DNA of 64,000 nucleotides from Microvirga sp. VF16 (GCF_016864375.1 NZ_CP069356.1:496001-560000); one strand, 5' to 3'; counted from the first letter of the stretch, positions 16,379 to 24,929 are shown. Notes: a model not told the origin generated them from the sequence alone. Numbers and translations: made by a program.

Positions 16379-17131
16379 ATGGAACCCAACATCAGCGAAA
16401 TCGCCGACGGCATCTATCGGATCTCGGTTTTCGTGCCGGACATCGCCCCGCCCGCGGGCTTCACCTTCAACCATTTCCTCGTGCTCGGCGACGAGCCGCT
16501 CCTGTTCCACACCGGGTTGCGAAAGATGTTTCCGCTCGTGTCCGGAGCGGTGTCCCGGATCATGCCGGTCGGCGATCTTCGCTGGATCACGTTCGGCCAC
16601 TACGAGGCCGATGAGTGCGGCGCCATGAACGAATGGCTGGCCGTGGCCCCGCAGGCCCAGGTGGCGCATGGGATGACGGGGTGTCTGGTGTCGCTGAACG
16701 ACATGTCGGATCGCCCGCCGCGGGTGCTGGCGAACGACGAGATGATCGACATCGGCGGCAAGCGGATCCGCTACATCGATACCCCGCACACCCCGCACGG
16801 GTGGGATGCCGGCGTGGTTTATGAGGAGTCGACCGGAACCCTGCTGTGCGGCGACCTCTTCACCCAACTCGGCCATGGCCCGGCGCTGATCGAGGGCGAT
16901 ATTGTCGGTCCGGCGATCGCCGCCGAGGACCTGTTCCAGTACTCCAGCCTGAGCCCCGACATGGGAGCGACGATCCGTAGTCTCGCAACGCTGTCGCCAC
17001 GGACGCTGGCACTGATGCACGGCCCATCCTTCTCGGGCGATGGCCGAGCCGCCTTGTCCGCCCTGGCGGACGAATACGACCGCCGTACGTCCGATCGCAG
17101 ACAAGCCATCGCTCAGGCTACGGCCGCCTAG
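16379..17131 (+). CDS. MBL-fold diiron-type metallohydrolase (flavodiiron/ODP-like)
   Basis: 250 residues. The metal motif GHYEADECGAMN is the H-x-E-x-D form of flavodiiron and oxygen-binding diiron proteins rather than HxHxDH. Other ligands are likely His in QVAHGMTGC, Asp in LLCGDLFTQ, and His in ALMHGPSF. There is no flavodoxin domain. Such stand-alone domains are thought to act on or sense O2 or NO; the precise role is unknown. I prefer ATG 16379 over the in-frame GTG at 16367 because GGAGAA is correctly spaced before it. Its stop codon overlaps that of the MFS gene. Confidence 0.8.
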   Translation: MEPNISEIADGIYRISVFVPDIAPPAGFTFNHFLVLGDEPLLFHTGLRKMFPLVSGAVSRIMPVGDLRWITFGHYEADECGAMNEWLAVAPQAQVAHGMTGCLVSLNDMSDRPPRVLANDEMIDIGGKRIRYIDTPHTPHGWDAGVVYEESTGTLLCGDLFTQLGHGPALIEGDIVGPAIAAEDLFQYSSLSPDMGATIRSLATLSPRTLALMHGPSFSGDGRAALSALADEYDRRTSDRRQAIAQATAA

Positions 17132-18387
17132 GGCAGTCTTACGACCTTCGCCGCCAGGGTCGGCCGTGAGACTACCCACAGCAGACCCACGAAGGCGAGG
17201 TTCAAACAAGCCAGCCCAGAGAGAACTCTGAGCGCCGCATCCGGTCCGCCGACGTCGATGAGAATAGCCCCAATCGACGGGGATAAGGCCTGGGCGAGCA
17301 GGCTGGGCATGGCCAGCTTGCCCATCAACGAGGCGTACCCCGACGGTCCGAACAGAGCGAGGGGGAGGGTGCCCTTGGCAATGGAGCCGATCCCGTTGCC
17401 AGCACCATAAAGCGCCAGAGCGAAGGCCAGGATGGGAAAGCCGACGAGCAGCAGGATCACGCCGCTGGCCACTAAGGTGACGGACGCCACCATCGTCCAG
17501 ATCGGATGGTAATGCCGCCCGAAGGCCATCTCGATCACGCGGGCTCCGACCTGTGACGGCCCGACGAGTGCCCCTAAACCAACGGCTGCCGCGAGTTCCA
17601 GTCCACGGGATTGCAGGAAGGTCAGCAGGTGCACGCCGATCATGGAGGCGGTCATGGCACCGAGGGTGAGTACGGTTGCGAGCAGCAGAAAGGCCTGCGT
17701 GCGTCTGCCATCTGTCAGAACCGCTGGAGCTGGTGCGTCGGAGGACTGCCCTGACGGCTTGGTATCCGGCCTAACGGTGCCGATGCCGGGCAAAACAAAG
17801 GCATGCAGGGGGAGTGAGATGAAGATCTGGAGTGCCGCATAGACAGCGCAGGCTCCACGCCAGCCGAGATGCTCGACGAGATAGGCGCTCAAGGGCCAGC
17901 AGACGGTGCTGGCGAAGCCACCCCACAAGGTCAGGGTGGTGATCGCACGTCGGGCCTGTTTGCCATAGAGCCGCCCGAGGGTGGCAAAGGCGGCGTCGTA
18001 GAGCCCGGCTCCCATGCCGACGCCCATGAGCAGCCATGCCGCAAGGTAGATCGGGAGGCTGTGGGCCAAGCCCAAAGTCGCAAGGCCCGATCCAAGAAGG
18101 ACTGAGCTGCCGATGAGAACGGGGCGGCCTCCCTTGCGGTCGATGGTGCGACCGACCCGCGGCGCGACGAGGCCAGCAGCAAGGAGCCCGATCGACAGCC
18201 CGCCCACGACCCAGCCGAGCGACCATCCGGTGTCGGCGGCGATCGGCTGAGCCAGCACCGCAGGCAGGTAGAAGGACGATCCCCAGGCGAGAATCTGCGT
18301 GATGCCGAGGGCGGAGATGACCGCCCTCGGACTCGGCTGCGTTTTGGCGGGATCGCTCGCCAGGGACTCACTCACAGGACTTGACAC
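17128..18387 (-). CDS. MFS transporter in ars unit 1 (possible arsenical efflux)
   Basis: About 419 residues with twelve hydrophobic segments in two halves, and the MFS loop motif RVGRTIDRKGGRP after segment two. The likely start is the GTG at 18387, nine bases after the flavoprotein stop; the longer open frame upstream overlaps that gene. The last gene of an arsR-led unit, it is a candidate for pumping out an arsenic compound (compare ArsK/ArsP-like MFS pumps in rhizobial ars loci). Direct evidence for the substrate is absent. The start choice is not supported by a strong ribosome site. Confidence 0.75.
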   Translation of the reverse strand: MSSPVSESLASDPAKTQPSPRAVISALGITQILAWGSSFYLPAVLAQPIAADTGWSLGWVVGGLSIGLLAAGLVAPRVGRTIDRKGGRPVLIGSSVLLGSGLATLGLAHSLPIYLAAWLLMGVGMGAGLYDAAFATLGRLYGKQARRAITTLTLWGGFASTVCWPLSAYLVEHLGWRGACAVYAALQIFISLPLHAFVLPGIGTVRPDTKPSGQSSDAPAPAVLTDGRRTQAFLLLATVLTLGAMTASMIGVHLLTFLQSRGLELAAAVGLGALVGPSQVGARVIEMAFGRHYHPIWTMVASVTLVASGVILLLVGFPILAFALALYGAGNGIGSIAKGTLPLALFGPSGYASLMGKLAMPSLLAQALSPSIGAILIDVGGPDAALRVLSGLACLNLAFVGLLWVVSRPTLAAKVVRLP

Positions 18388-18395
18388 GGGCGATC

Positions 18396-19823
18396 TCAGC
18401 AGCAGCCCGCAGGTTCCGCAACCTTTTCCGGCGCCTTCGTGCCGCATCCGCAACCCGACCTGCCCGCGGCCTTGGCCTCGGCATCGGCGACGCAGCAGGC
18501 GTCGACCTGCGCCGGGACAGGCCCCCCGCAGCATCCCGAGTATGCCGCTACACCGTCAGCAGGGATGTTCGTCGTGCACACGCCCGTCTCGGGCAGGACG
18601 AGGTGTACGTCGTCGGCCGCGACAAGGTCTCCGGCAATGGCCGCCACGACGGAGCGGACCTGCTCGTAGCCGGTCAGCATCAGGAACGTCGGGGCGCGGC
18701 CGTAGCTCTTGATGCCGACCGTGTAGAAGCCCGGCTCAGGATGGGCGAGATCGCGGTGGCCATGCGGTGGCACCGATCCGCACGAGTGCAGGTTCGGGTC
18801 GATCAAGGGACCGAGCGCCTTCGAGCTCTCCAGCCACGGGTCGAGGTCGAGCCGCAACTCGCGGGTGAGGGTCAGGTCCGGGCGTTGCCCCGTGGAGACC
18901 ACGATCCGGTCGACAGGACCGACCTCGCGGAGGCCGTTCGCCGTCTCGCCCTCAACGATGACCTGATCGCCAGCGGCTCTGACGCGGACCACGGAGAAGC
19001 CGGAGACCGGCGTGACCCGCCTGCTGTCCACGAGGGCCCTGAGCCTGGAACCAAGTTCGCCGCGGGCCGGGAGTTGGTCGGCGCTTCCGCCGCCGTACAC
19101 CCGCATCAGGTTCGCGCCACGGGTCGCCCACACGATGGACGTCGCGGGATCCCGCTCCGCCATCTTCGCGAGGTCGAGGAGCACGTTGGCCGCCGAATGC
19201 CCGGCGCCGACGACGAGGGTCGTCTTGCCCTCGTAGGCGGCGCGGTCTCGCCCAAGCACGTCCGGGATGCCGTACGCAATGTGACGCGTATGTTCGGCCT
19301 CACCCTCCGCGGGGATGCCGCCCGCCCCGAGGGGATTCGGCACCGTCCATGTCCCCGAGGCGTCGATCACTGCCTGTGCCAGATCGCGCCGGATGGTGCC
19401 GTTGCCGCTCGAGACGGCGAGCACGAACGGCTTGGTGTCACGCCCCTTGCTGAGCACCTTGTCGGCGCCCTGGCGGGTGATCGCCTTCACCGTCACGCCG
19501 GTCTCGATCACCGCCGCCATCGCGGGCGTCGCGGCGAGCGGCTTGAGGTAGGCCTCGTACAGGTCCGATCCCGTCGGCATCGCCTTCCCGGGCGGCTCCT
19601 GCCAGCCGTGGGCCTGGAGCAGCGCACGCGCCGCCGTGTCGGTGTTGTACTCCCACGGCGAGAACAGGCGGACGTGCCCCCAATCCTTCACGTTGGCGGC
19701 GACGGTGGCTCCGGCCTCGTAGACCTTCACGGGCAAGCCGCGCCGGATCAGGTGGGCGGCGGCGGCCAGGCCGACGGGGCCTGCGCCGATGACGGCAACG
19801 GGGAGGGCATCAAACGATGGCAT
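18396..19823 (-). CDS. FAD/NAD(P)-binding oxidoreductase with Cys-rich C-terminal tail
   Basis: 475 residues from the ATG at 19823, with AAGGAG upstream. There are two dinucleotide-binding motifs: VIGAGPVGLAAAAHL at the N-terminus (FAD) and TLVVGAGHSAANVL near the middle (NADPH). The sequence resembles flavin monooxygenase/thioredoxin reductase-like enzymes. The last 60 residues are unusual: CC pairs in SGCCGG, DACCV, GCGCG and GCC, eight Cys in four pairs, plus one in GVCTTN. Vicinal Cys pairs bind As(III) and other soft metals well. Between arsR and an MFS pump, it may oxidise or present an arsenical. The reaction is unknown. Confidence 0.82.
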   Translation of the reverse strand: MPSFDALPVAVIGAGPVGLAAAAHLIRRGLPVKVYEAGATVAANVKDWGHVRLFSPWEYNTDTAARALLQAHGWQEPPGKAMPTGSDLYEAYLKPLAATPAMAAVIETGVTVKAITRQGADKVLSKGRDTKPFVLAVSSGNGTIRRDLAQAVIDASGTWTVPNPLGAGGIPAEGEAEHTRHIAYGIPDVLGRDRAAYEGKTTLVVGAGHSAANVLLDLAKMAERDPATSIVWATRGANLMRVYGGGSADQLPARGELGSRLRALVDSRRVTPVSGFSVVRVRAAGDQVIVEGETANGLREVGPVDRIVVSTGQRPDLTLTRELRLDLDPWLESSKALGPLIDPNLHSCGSVPPHGHRDLAHPEPGFYTVGIKSYGRAPTFLMLTGYEQVRSVVAAIAGDLVAADDVHLVLPETGVCTTNIPADGVAAYSGCCGGPVPAQVDACCVADAEAKAAGRSGCGCGTKAPEKVAEPAGCC

Positions 19824-19842
19824 GGGGCGGCTCCTTCGGAGG

Positions 19843-20088
19843 CTATCGGCAGCAGGGGACGGGTTCGGGGGAGAGGACATTGCGGAGGCGGGTGACGAAC
19901 TCGGCCCAGCGACGTGCCACCCTGGAGCAGCAGGCGGGAAGGAATCGCTCCACGGGAACGGCATGGAGCTCAATCCGCCTCAGGCCGATATCGCGCAGGA
20001 GATGGTCATCGAGGTCTGCCAGGGACAGCATCTCGCGGTGCGTGGCGACGCGGCGTCCGCGAGTGGGAAAGGAGGGAAGCGTAAGCAT
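19843..20088 (-). CDS. DUF1127 small protein
   Basis: 81 residues from the ATG at 20088, chosen over the one at 20094 because AGGAG then has correct spacing. The motif LSLADLDDHLLRDIGLRR is the DUF1127 signature. Short DUF1127 proteins in alphaproteobacteria bind RNA or tune phosphate and stress metabolism; this one has an added Cys pair (PACCSR) and another at the end (PCCR). It sits 19 bases before the flavoprotein gene in the ars unit. Confidence 0.72.
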   Translation of the reverse strand: MLTLPSFPTRGRRVATHREMLSLADLDDHLLRDIGLRRIELHAVPVERFLPACCSRVARRWAEFVTRLRNVLSPEPVPCCR

Positions 20089-20104
20089 CGGCATCTCCTA
20101 CATC

Positions 20105-20130
20105 GCTATTTCCGGTAGTTTGGAAATAGC
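20105..20130. promoter_or_regulatory. Perfect inverted repeat between arsR and DUF1127 gene
   Basis: GCTATTTCC at 20105-20113 and GGAAATAGC at 20122-20130, nine-base perfect arms, eight-base spacer. It is AT-rich in a GC-rich setting. Either an ArsR operator for an internal promoter or a stem-loop in the transcript. Related TATTTC/GGAAATA words also lie upstream of arsR. Confidence 0.5.
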
Positions 20131-20143
20131 TGGCAAAAATAAA

Positions 20144-20461
20144 TCAGGCGGCGTTCTCCGCCTGGGGCGCGCATCCGGCATCGGCACAGCACTCGTCGGC
20201 CAGGAAGCCGATGAGGCCGTTCATCGCCGGGTAGTTGGCCCGGCAGATGAGCGTCGTGGCCTGCCGCTCCTGCGTCACCAGCCCGGTGAGCAGGAGACGC
20301 TGGAGATGGTGCGAGAGCGTCGACCCCGGAATCTTGAGGCGCTCCTGGATCTGCCCGACGGGCAAACCCGCCTCTCCGGCCCGCACGAGGGTGCGATAGA
20401 CCTGCAACCGGGTGGTGTTCCCGAGCGCTTCAAGTTGCTTGGCTGCTTGTTCGACGTTCAT
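20144..20461 (-). CDS. arsR: ArsR-family metalloregulator, unit 1
   Basis: 105 residues from the ATG at 20461. The winged helix-turn-helix reads TTRLQVYRTLVRAG...LPVGQIQERLKIPGSTLSHHLQRL. C-terminal Cys91, Cys92 and Cys97 (DECCADAGC) resemble the C95/C96/C102 As(III) site of Acidithiobacillus ferrooxidans ArsR, so it likely senses arsenite and related trivalent forms. It leads the unit DUF1127-flavoprotein-MFS on the minus strand. The open frame continues 91 residues upstream, but that part belongs to a separate small gene. Confidence 0.85.
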   Translation of the reverse strand: MNVEQAAKQLEALGNTTRLQVYRTLVRAGEAGLPVGQIQERLKIPGSTLSHHLQRLLLTGLVTQERQATTLICRANYPAMNGLIGFLADECCADAGCAPQAENAA

Positions 20462-20497
20462 GGAAATATCATGGACCCGCCCGCGTTGCTCGTCAAG

Positions 20498-20521
20498 CGG
20501 TATTTCTAGGATATTCGAATA
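20498..20521 (-). promoter_or_regulatory. Candidate arsR operator/promoter
   Basis: This AT-rich patch 37-60 bases before arsR has the ten-base palindrome TATTCGAATA at 20512-20521 beside GGTATTTC. ArsR operators are often AT-rich dyads close to the start. Assignment is by position and composition only. Confidence 0.4.
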
Positions 20522-20529
20522 AAGGCGGA

Positions 20530-20734
20530 TTAGAGTGGCTGCCTCGGGCGCTTGCGGTCCTTGGGAGTGGCGGAAAAGGTGAAATACGCCTCGTCCAATG
20601 GCGAGCCGGGCCCCGGCCCCGTCGAGAATTTTGAGCGCCCGGAAGAGATCGTCGGCCACATCGAGGCGGATCTCTGCCCAAGCCTGTTTGAACGCGGCCA
20701 GGATTTTTGCGTCAAGCGGACGGTGAGCGGTCAT
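20530..20734 (-). pseudogene. Small conserved-looking protein, frameshifted
   Basis: From the ATG at 20734 the frame reads RPLDAKILAAFKQAWAE and VADDLFRALKILD, then needs a shift near 20600-20615 to continue as PGSPLDEAYFTFSATPKDRK to the stop at 20530. The joined product of about 67 residues resembles short hypothetical proteins of Hyphomicrobiales with LDPK..AAF...LLRALE and LDEAY motifs. The break lies in a run of G and C (GACGGGGCCGGGGCCCGG), so either a true one-base mutation or a sequencing error. It lies divergent from pstS and before arsR. Confidence 0.5.
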
Positions 20735-21019
20735 GACGTAGGCTCTCTTCGATCAAACCAGCGCGACGTAGACCTGGGCGTAATACCCTCTGACTGTCAG
20801 CAGTAAGCAAAAGAGCGCAATCGAGGCATCACTCGGTAGGAGTTACGCTTCACAATGAGAACGGCCAAGGCATGACCTTGCATCAGCCTCCCGGTTCATT
20901 TGCGATGGGAAGCCAGCGGGGAACTGAGACCGAAGGGTCACGTTAGCAGGTTCGAACGCGCGACTGACTTTGCTGGCACCGAAAGCCGACGCGGACCCCG
21001 TTCTCTGGCAGGAACCCGA

Positions 21020-21037
21020 CTGTCACATACCTGTCAT
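21020..21037 (+). promoter_or_regulatory. Pho box upstream of pstS
   Basis: CTGTCACATACCTGTCAT is a near-perfect PhoB box (CTGTCA repeats 11 bases apart). A TATGAC word about nine bases further on can serve as a -10. It lies 107 bases before the pstS start, so pstSCAB-phoU-phoB is very likely induced by phosphate starvation. Confidence 0.88.
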
Positions 21038-21144
21038 CGAACATTCATATGACTGGCATGCAGCAGCGATACCGGTCTGCGCGTTGAGCCGATGAGCTCG
21101 GCACCGCCTTTTCGTACTCCAGTGCACCGACAGGGAGAAGTCCT

Positions 21145-22134
21145 GTGAAAATTCGCTATCTTGCAAGCGTCGCGGTTATCGCGGCTGTTTACACCTCGCC
21201 CGTGTTCGCCCAGACCAAGACGATCACAATCGACGGCTCCAGCACCGTTTTCCCCGTCTCCGAGGCCATCGCCGAAGAGTTCCAGGGCCAGACCAAGGGT
21301 CAGGTCCGCGTGACCGTCGGCATCTCCGGCACCGGTGGCGGTTTCAAGAAGTTCTGCCGTGGGGAGACCGATGTCTCCAACGGCTCGCGCCCGATCCTCA
21401 AGGAGGAAATCGAAGCCTGCAAGCAGGCCGGGATTGAGTTCTACGAGCTGCCGATCGCTTTCGACGCCCTGACCGTTGCCGTCAGCCCGAAGAACACCTT
21501 CCTCGAGTGCATCACGGTTGCCGAGCTCAAGAAGATCTGGGAGCCCGCCGCCCAGGGCAAGGTGATGAACTGGAGCGACGTCAATCCGAAATGGCCAAAC
21601 CAGAAGATCACGCTCTACGGCGCAGGCTCCGACTCCGGCACGTTCGACTATTTCACCGAGGCCGTTAACGGAAAGGCCAAGGCAACGCGCGCCGACTACA
21701 CGGCCAGCGAGGACGACAACGTCTTGGTCCAGGGGATCGAGAATGATGCCAACTCCCTCGGCTACATTCCGTTCGCCTACTATGCCCCGCATGCGGCCAA
21801 GATGAAGGCTGTTGGCGTCGACGGTGGCAAGGGCTGCGTGAAGCCGTCCCTCGAGGCCGTCACGGCTGGCACCTACAACCCGCTCGCCCGCCCGCTCTTC
21901 ATCTACGTAAGCAAGAAGGCGGCTGAGAAGCCCGAGGTCAAGCAGTACGTCGAGTTCGCGATGAAGGAAGCCGTTCCGCTCGTGACGGAGGTCAAGTACC
22001 TCCCGCTGCCGGGGCAGGCCTACCAGGCCGCCCTCAAGAAGTTCAATGAAGGCAAGACGGGATCCGTCTTTGGTGGCGTGCCGGAGGTCGGCGTGTCGCT
22101 TGACGATCTAATGAAGCGCGAGACCCGCTCGTAA
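21145..22134 (+). CDS. pstS: PstS, phosphate-binding protein of the Pst ABC importer
   Basis: 329 residues from a GTG start with GGGAGAAG upstream. A signal peptide ends after PVFA near residue 22. The phosphate pocket motif IDGSSTVFPVSEA and GSDSGTFDYF are clear. It captures Pi in the periplasm with high affinity, and PstS-type proteins can discriminate phosphate from arsenate. Position in an arsenic island is the same arrangement known in Rhizobium NT-26 and other arsenite oxidisers. A hairpin follows the stop, which may favour excess pstS mRNA. Confidence 0.95.
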   Translation: MKIRYLASVAVIAAVYTSPVFAQTKTITIDGSSTVFPVSEAIAEEFQGQTKGQVRVTVGISGTGGGFKKFCRGETDVSNGSRPILKEEIEACKQAGIEFYELPIAFDALTVAVSPKNTFLECITVAELKKIWEPAAQGKVMNWSDVNPKWPNQKITLYGAGSDSGTFDYFTEAVNGKAKATRADYTASEDDNVLVQGIENDANSLGYIPFAYYAPHAAKMKAVGVDGGKGCVKPSLEAVTAGTYNPLARPLFIYVSKKAAEKPEVKQYVEFAMKEAVPLVTEVKYLPLPGQAYQAALKKFNEGKTGSVFGGVPEVGVSLDDLMKRETRS

Positions 22135-22157
22135 ATCCTCATTGACCCACTAACCGG

Positions 22158-22189
22158 GAGGTGGCGGACGTCATGGTCAGCCGCCTCTC
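22158..22189 (+). terminator. Hairpin between pstS and pstC (attenuator-like)
   Basis: GAGG-T-GGCGG at 22158-22167 pairs with CCGCC-TCTC at 22181-22189 with one bulge. No T-run follows. Such stems after pstS usually stabilise or terminate part of the transcript so that the binding protein is made in excess. Confidence 0.45.
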
Positions 22190-22213
22190 AACCGTGCGAA
22201 AAAGGGAAATCCC

Positions 22214-23122
22214 ATGGCTTCTCGGTTGAGCTCCGCTCAGCTTCGAACCCTCTACCTGCGCGAGAGGCTCTTCGAGGGAACACTCTTCTTTTGCGCGGCC
22301 TTCTCTGTCTTCGTCACCATCGCGATCGTGGTCGTCCTCGTTTACGAGTCTGCGACGTTCTTCCAGACCGTGCCGATCACGGAGTTTCTGACCGATACGG
22401 TTTGGACGCCGCTGTTCGCCAATCCCCGCTATGGCATCCTTCCCCTGTTGTCCGGGACGCTCCTGAGCACGCTGGTCGCGCTCTGCGTCGCCGGCCCGCT
22501 GGGCCTCATCACCGCCGTCTACCTGAGCGAGTTCGCGCCGCCGCGGGTTCGCGAAGTCGTCAAGCCGATGCTCGAGCTCCTGAGCGGTGTGCCGACGGTC
22601 GTCTACGGCTTCTTCGCCCTGCTGTTCGTGACGCCGCTCCTGCAAAAGATCGTTCCCGGCCTGCCTGGGTTCAACATCCTCAGCGCCGGCATCGTCATCG
22701 GGATCATGATCATTCCGTATGTCGCATCCCTCAGCGAGGACGCGATGCGAGCCGTCCCGCAAGGTCTCCGCGACGGATCGCTCGCGCTCGGAGCGACACG
22801 GCTTGAGACGGCCTTCCGCGTGGTCCTCCCGTCGGCGATCTCGGGCGTGGCCGCAGCCTTCGTGCTCGGGATCTCCCGTGCCGTCGGTGAAACGATGGTC
22901 GTGGCGATTGCCGCGGGCCAGCAACCGAACCTTACCTTTGACCCGCGTGAGCCGGCAGCCACGATCACCGCTTACATCGTGCAGGTGGCGCTTGGCGACC
23001 TGCCGCATGGCAGTATCGGCTACCAGACGATTTTCGCGGCCGGTCTGACCCTTCTTCTCATCACCCTGCTCTTCAACGTGTTCGCCTTCTGGCTGCGCGC
23101 ACGGTTCCGGGAGGCTTACTGA
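22214..23122 (+). CDS. pstC: PstC, phosphate ABC permease subunit
   Basis: 302 residues with about six membrane segments and the binding-protein-dependent transport loop (EDAMRAVPQGLRDGSLALGATR) that contacts the PstB ATPase. The ATG at 22214 follows GGGAAA. Its stop TGA shares one base with the pstA ATG. It forms the membrane channel for Pi with PstA. Confidence 0.95.
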   Translation: MASRLSSAQLRTLYLRERLFEGTLFFCAAFSVFVTIAIVVVLVYESATFFQTVPITEFLTDTVWTPLFANPRYGILPLLSGTLLSTLVALCVAGPLGLITAVYLSEFAPPRVREVVKPMLELLSGVPTVVYGFFALLFVTPLLQKIVPGLPGFNILSAGIVIGIMIIPYVASLSEDAMRAVPQGLRDGSLALGATRLETAFRVVLPSAISGVAAAFVLGISRAVGETMVVAIAAGQQPNLTFDPREPAATITAYIVQVALGDLPHGSIGYQTIFAAGLTLLLITLLFNVFAFWLRARFREAY

Positions 23123-24075
23123 TGGCTGAACTGGCTTTGAAAACGGATGCTGCGGCAGGTAGCGGCAGCACGCTTGATCAGGGACAGATCGACTCCCGGC
23201 GCCGCCGCGAGAAGATCTTCGTTGCGCTCGGCATCGGGTCGGTCGCACTCGCCTTGCTGACCTTGGCTGCCCTCCTGCTCGATCTCGCAATCGCGGGCGT
23301 TCCCCGGCTCTCCCTCGAGTTCTTCACCAGCTTCCCCTCCCGGCGGGCGGCGCAGGCCGGCATCCTGTCGGCCTGGGTCGGATCAGTCCTCGTCATTCTC
23401 GTGACCGCCGCGGTCGCCATCCCGCTCGGCGTCTGTGCAGGCGTGTACCTGGAGGAATACGCTCGCCGGAACTGGATGACCAACCTCATCGAGATCAACG
23501 TCTCGAACCTCGCGGCCGTACCCTCAATCGTGTACGGCCTGCTGGCGCTCGGCCTGTTCGTTTACGCGCTGGGAACCGGACGCAGTATCCTGACGGCGGG
23601 CCTCACGCTTGCCCTGCTGATCCTGCCGATCATCATCGTCGCCACCCGCGAGGCGATCAGGGCAGTGCCGTGGAGCATCCGCGAGGCCGCTTACGGCATC
23701 GGTGCGACGAAGGGCCAGGTGACGCGGGATCACGTGCTCCCGGCAGCGATGCCGGGCGTCCTGACGGGTGTGATCATCGGGCTGTCCCGCGCTCTCGGCG
23801 AGACGGCCCCCCTCATCACCATCGGCGCGCTGACCTTCATCGCATTCCTGCCGGAGGCGCCGATCACGGGCGAGTTCCCGTTCATCTCCTTCCGCTGGCT
23901 CTTCGACGGCTTCACCGTCCTGCCGATCCAGGCCTTCAACTGGATCTCGCGCCCCGGCAGCGATTTCCACGCGAATGCCGCGGCGGCCGGCCTCGTGCTG
24001 CTGGCGTTCACCCTGGGTCTGAACGCGATCGCGATCGCGCTTCGCTATCGTCTCCGCAAGAGACTCCAGTGGTAA
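23122..24075 (+). CDS. pstA: PstA, phosphate ABC permease subunit
   Basis: 317 residues with an N-terminal polar region, then about six membrane segments and the EAA-type loop (REAIRAVPWSIREAAYGIGATKG). It overlaps pstC by one base (TGATG) and so is translationally coupled to it. pstB starts 32 bases after its stop. Confidence 0.95.
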   Translation: MAELALKTDAAAGSGSTLDQGQIDSRRRREKIFVALGIGSVALALLTLAALLLDLAIAGVPRLSLEFFTSFPSRRAAQAGILSAWVGSVLVILVTAAVAIPLGVCAGVYLEEYARRNWMTNLIEINVSNLAAVPSIVYGLLALGLFVYALGTGRSILTAGLTLALLILPIIIVATREAIRAVPWSIREAAYGIGATKGQVTRDHVLPAAMPGVLTGVIIGLSRALGETAPLITIGALTFIAFLPEAPITGEFPFISFRWLFDGFTVLPIQAFNWISRPGSDFHANAAAAGLVLLAFTLGLNAIAIALRYRLRKRLQW

Positions 24076-24107
24076 CGGCCGCCGACAACCAATCGAAAGA
24101 CGCAACC

Positions 24108-24929
24108 ATGGCTCAAGGCGTAAAAATATCCGCTCCGGTCGTCAGCAACGCGCACGGCTCCGCGACCTCGAAGCGGTGCAAGATCCAGACCCGCGGCGTA
24201 AACGTCTACTATGGCGACAAGCACGCACTTCATGATGTCTCCGTGGACATCGCCGAGAAGTCCGTGACCGCCTTCATCGGGCCGTCTGGCTGCGGGAAGT
24301 CGACCTTCCTGCGGTGCATCAACCGCATGAACGACACGATCCCGATTGCTCGGGTGGACGGTAAGATCGAGCTTGACGGACAGGACATCTACGATCGAGG
24401 CCTCGACGTGGTCCAACTCCGGGCAAGAGTGGGGATGGTGTTCCAGAAGCCGAACCCGTTTGCCAAGACGATCTTCGAGAACGTGGCCTATGGACCCCGC
24501 ATCCATGGCCTTGCCCGTTCAGGGACTGATCTGAACGGGATCGTCGAGACCAGCCTGCGGAAGGCCGGCCTCTGGGAGGAGGTCAAGGATCGCCTGAACC
24601 AGCCTGGCACGGGCCTCTCCGGTGGGCAGCAGCAGCGCCTGTGCATCGCGCGGGCCATCGCCGTCGAACCGGAGGTCATCCTGATGGATGAACCCTGTTC
24701 GGCACTCGATCCCATCGCAACGGCGCGCATCGAGGAGCTGATCGACGAGCTGCGGGAAAACTTCACGATCATCATCGTGACCCATTCCATGCAGCAGGCG
24801 GCGCGCGTGTCCCAGCGGACCGCATTCTTCCACCTGGGGAAACTCGTCGAGGAAGGTGCGACCGAGCAGATCTTCACCAATCCCCACGACAAGCGGACCC
24901 AGGATTACATCACCGGCCGCTTCGGCTGA
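24108..24929 (+). CDS. pstB: PstB, phosphate ABC ATPase
   Basis: 273 residues from the ATG at 24108. Walker A is GPSGCGKST, the signature LSGGQQQRLCIARA, and Walker B VILMDEPCSALDP, with the PstB-specific RCINRMND segment. It powers Pi import. The 25 residues before the core (SAPVVSNAHGSATSKRCK) are a little longer than in E. coli. An open frame extends far upstream into pstA but is not coding there. Confidence 0.95.
   Translation: MAQGVKISAPVVSNAHGSATSKRCKIQTRGVNVYYGDKHALHDVSVDIAEKSVTAFIGPSGCGKSTFLRCINRMNDTIPIARVDGKIELDGQDIYDRGLDVVQLRARVGMVFQKPNPFAKTIFENVAYGPRIHGLARSGTDLNGIVETSLRKAGLWEEVKDRLNQPGTGLSGGQQQRLCIARAIAVEPEVILMDEPCSALDPIATARIEELIDELRENFTIIIVTHSMQQAARVSQRTAFFHLGKLVEEGATEQIFTNPHDKRTQDYITGRFG

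Noticed and set aside
20144..20734. Long form of ArsR with a 91-residue N-terminal extension
   Set aside because: The HTH protein starts naturally at ATG 20461; the extension resembles a separate small gene that shifts frame, and it spans the likely operator.
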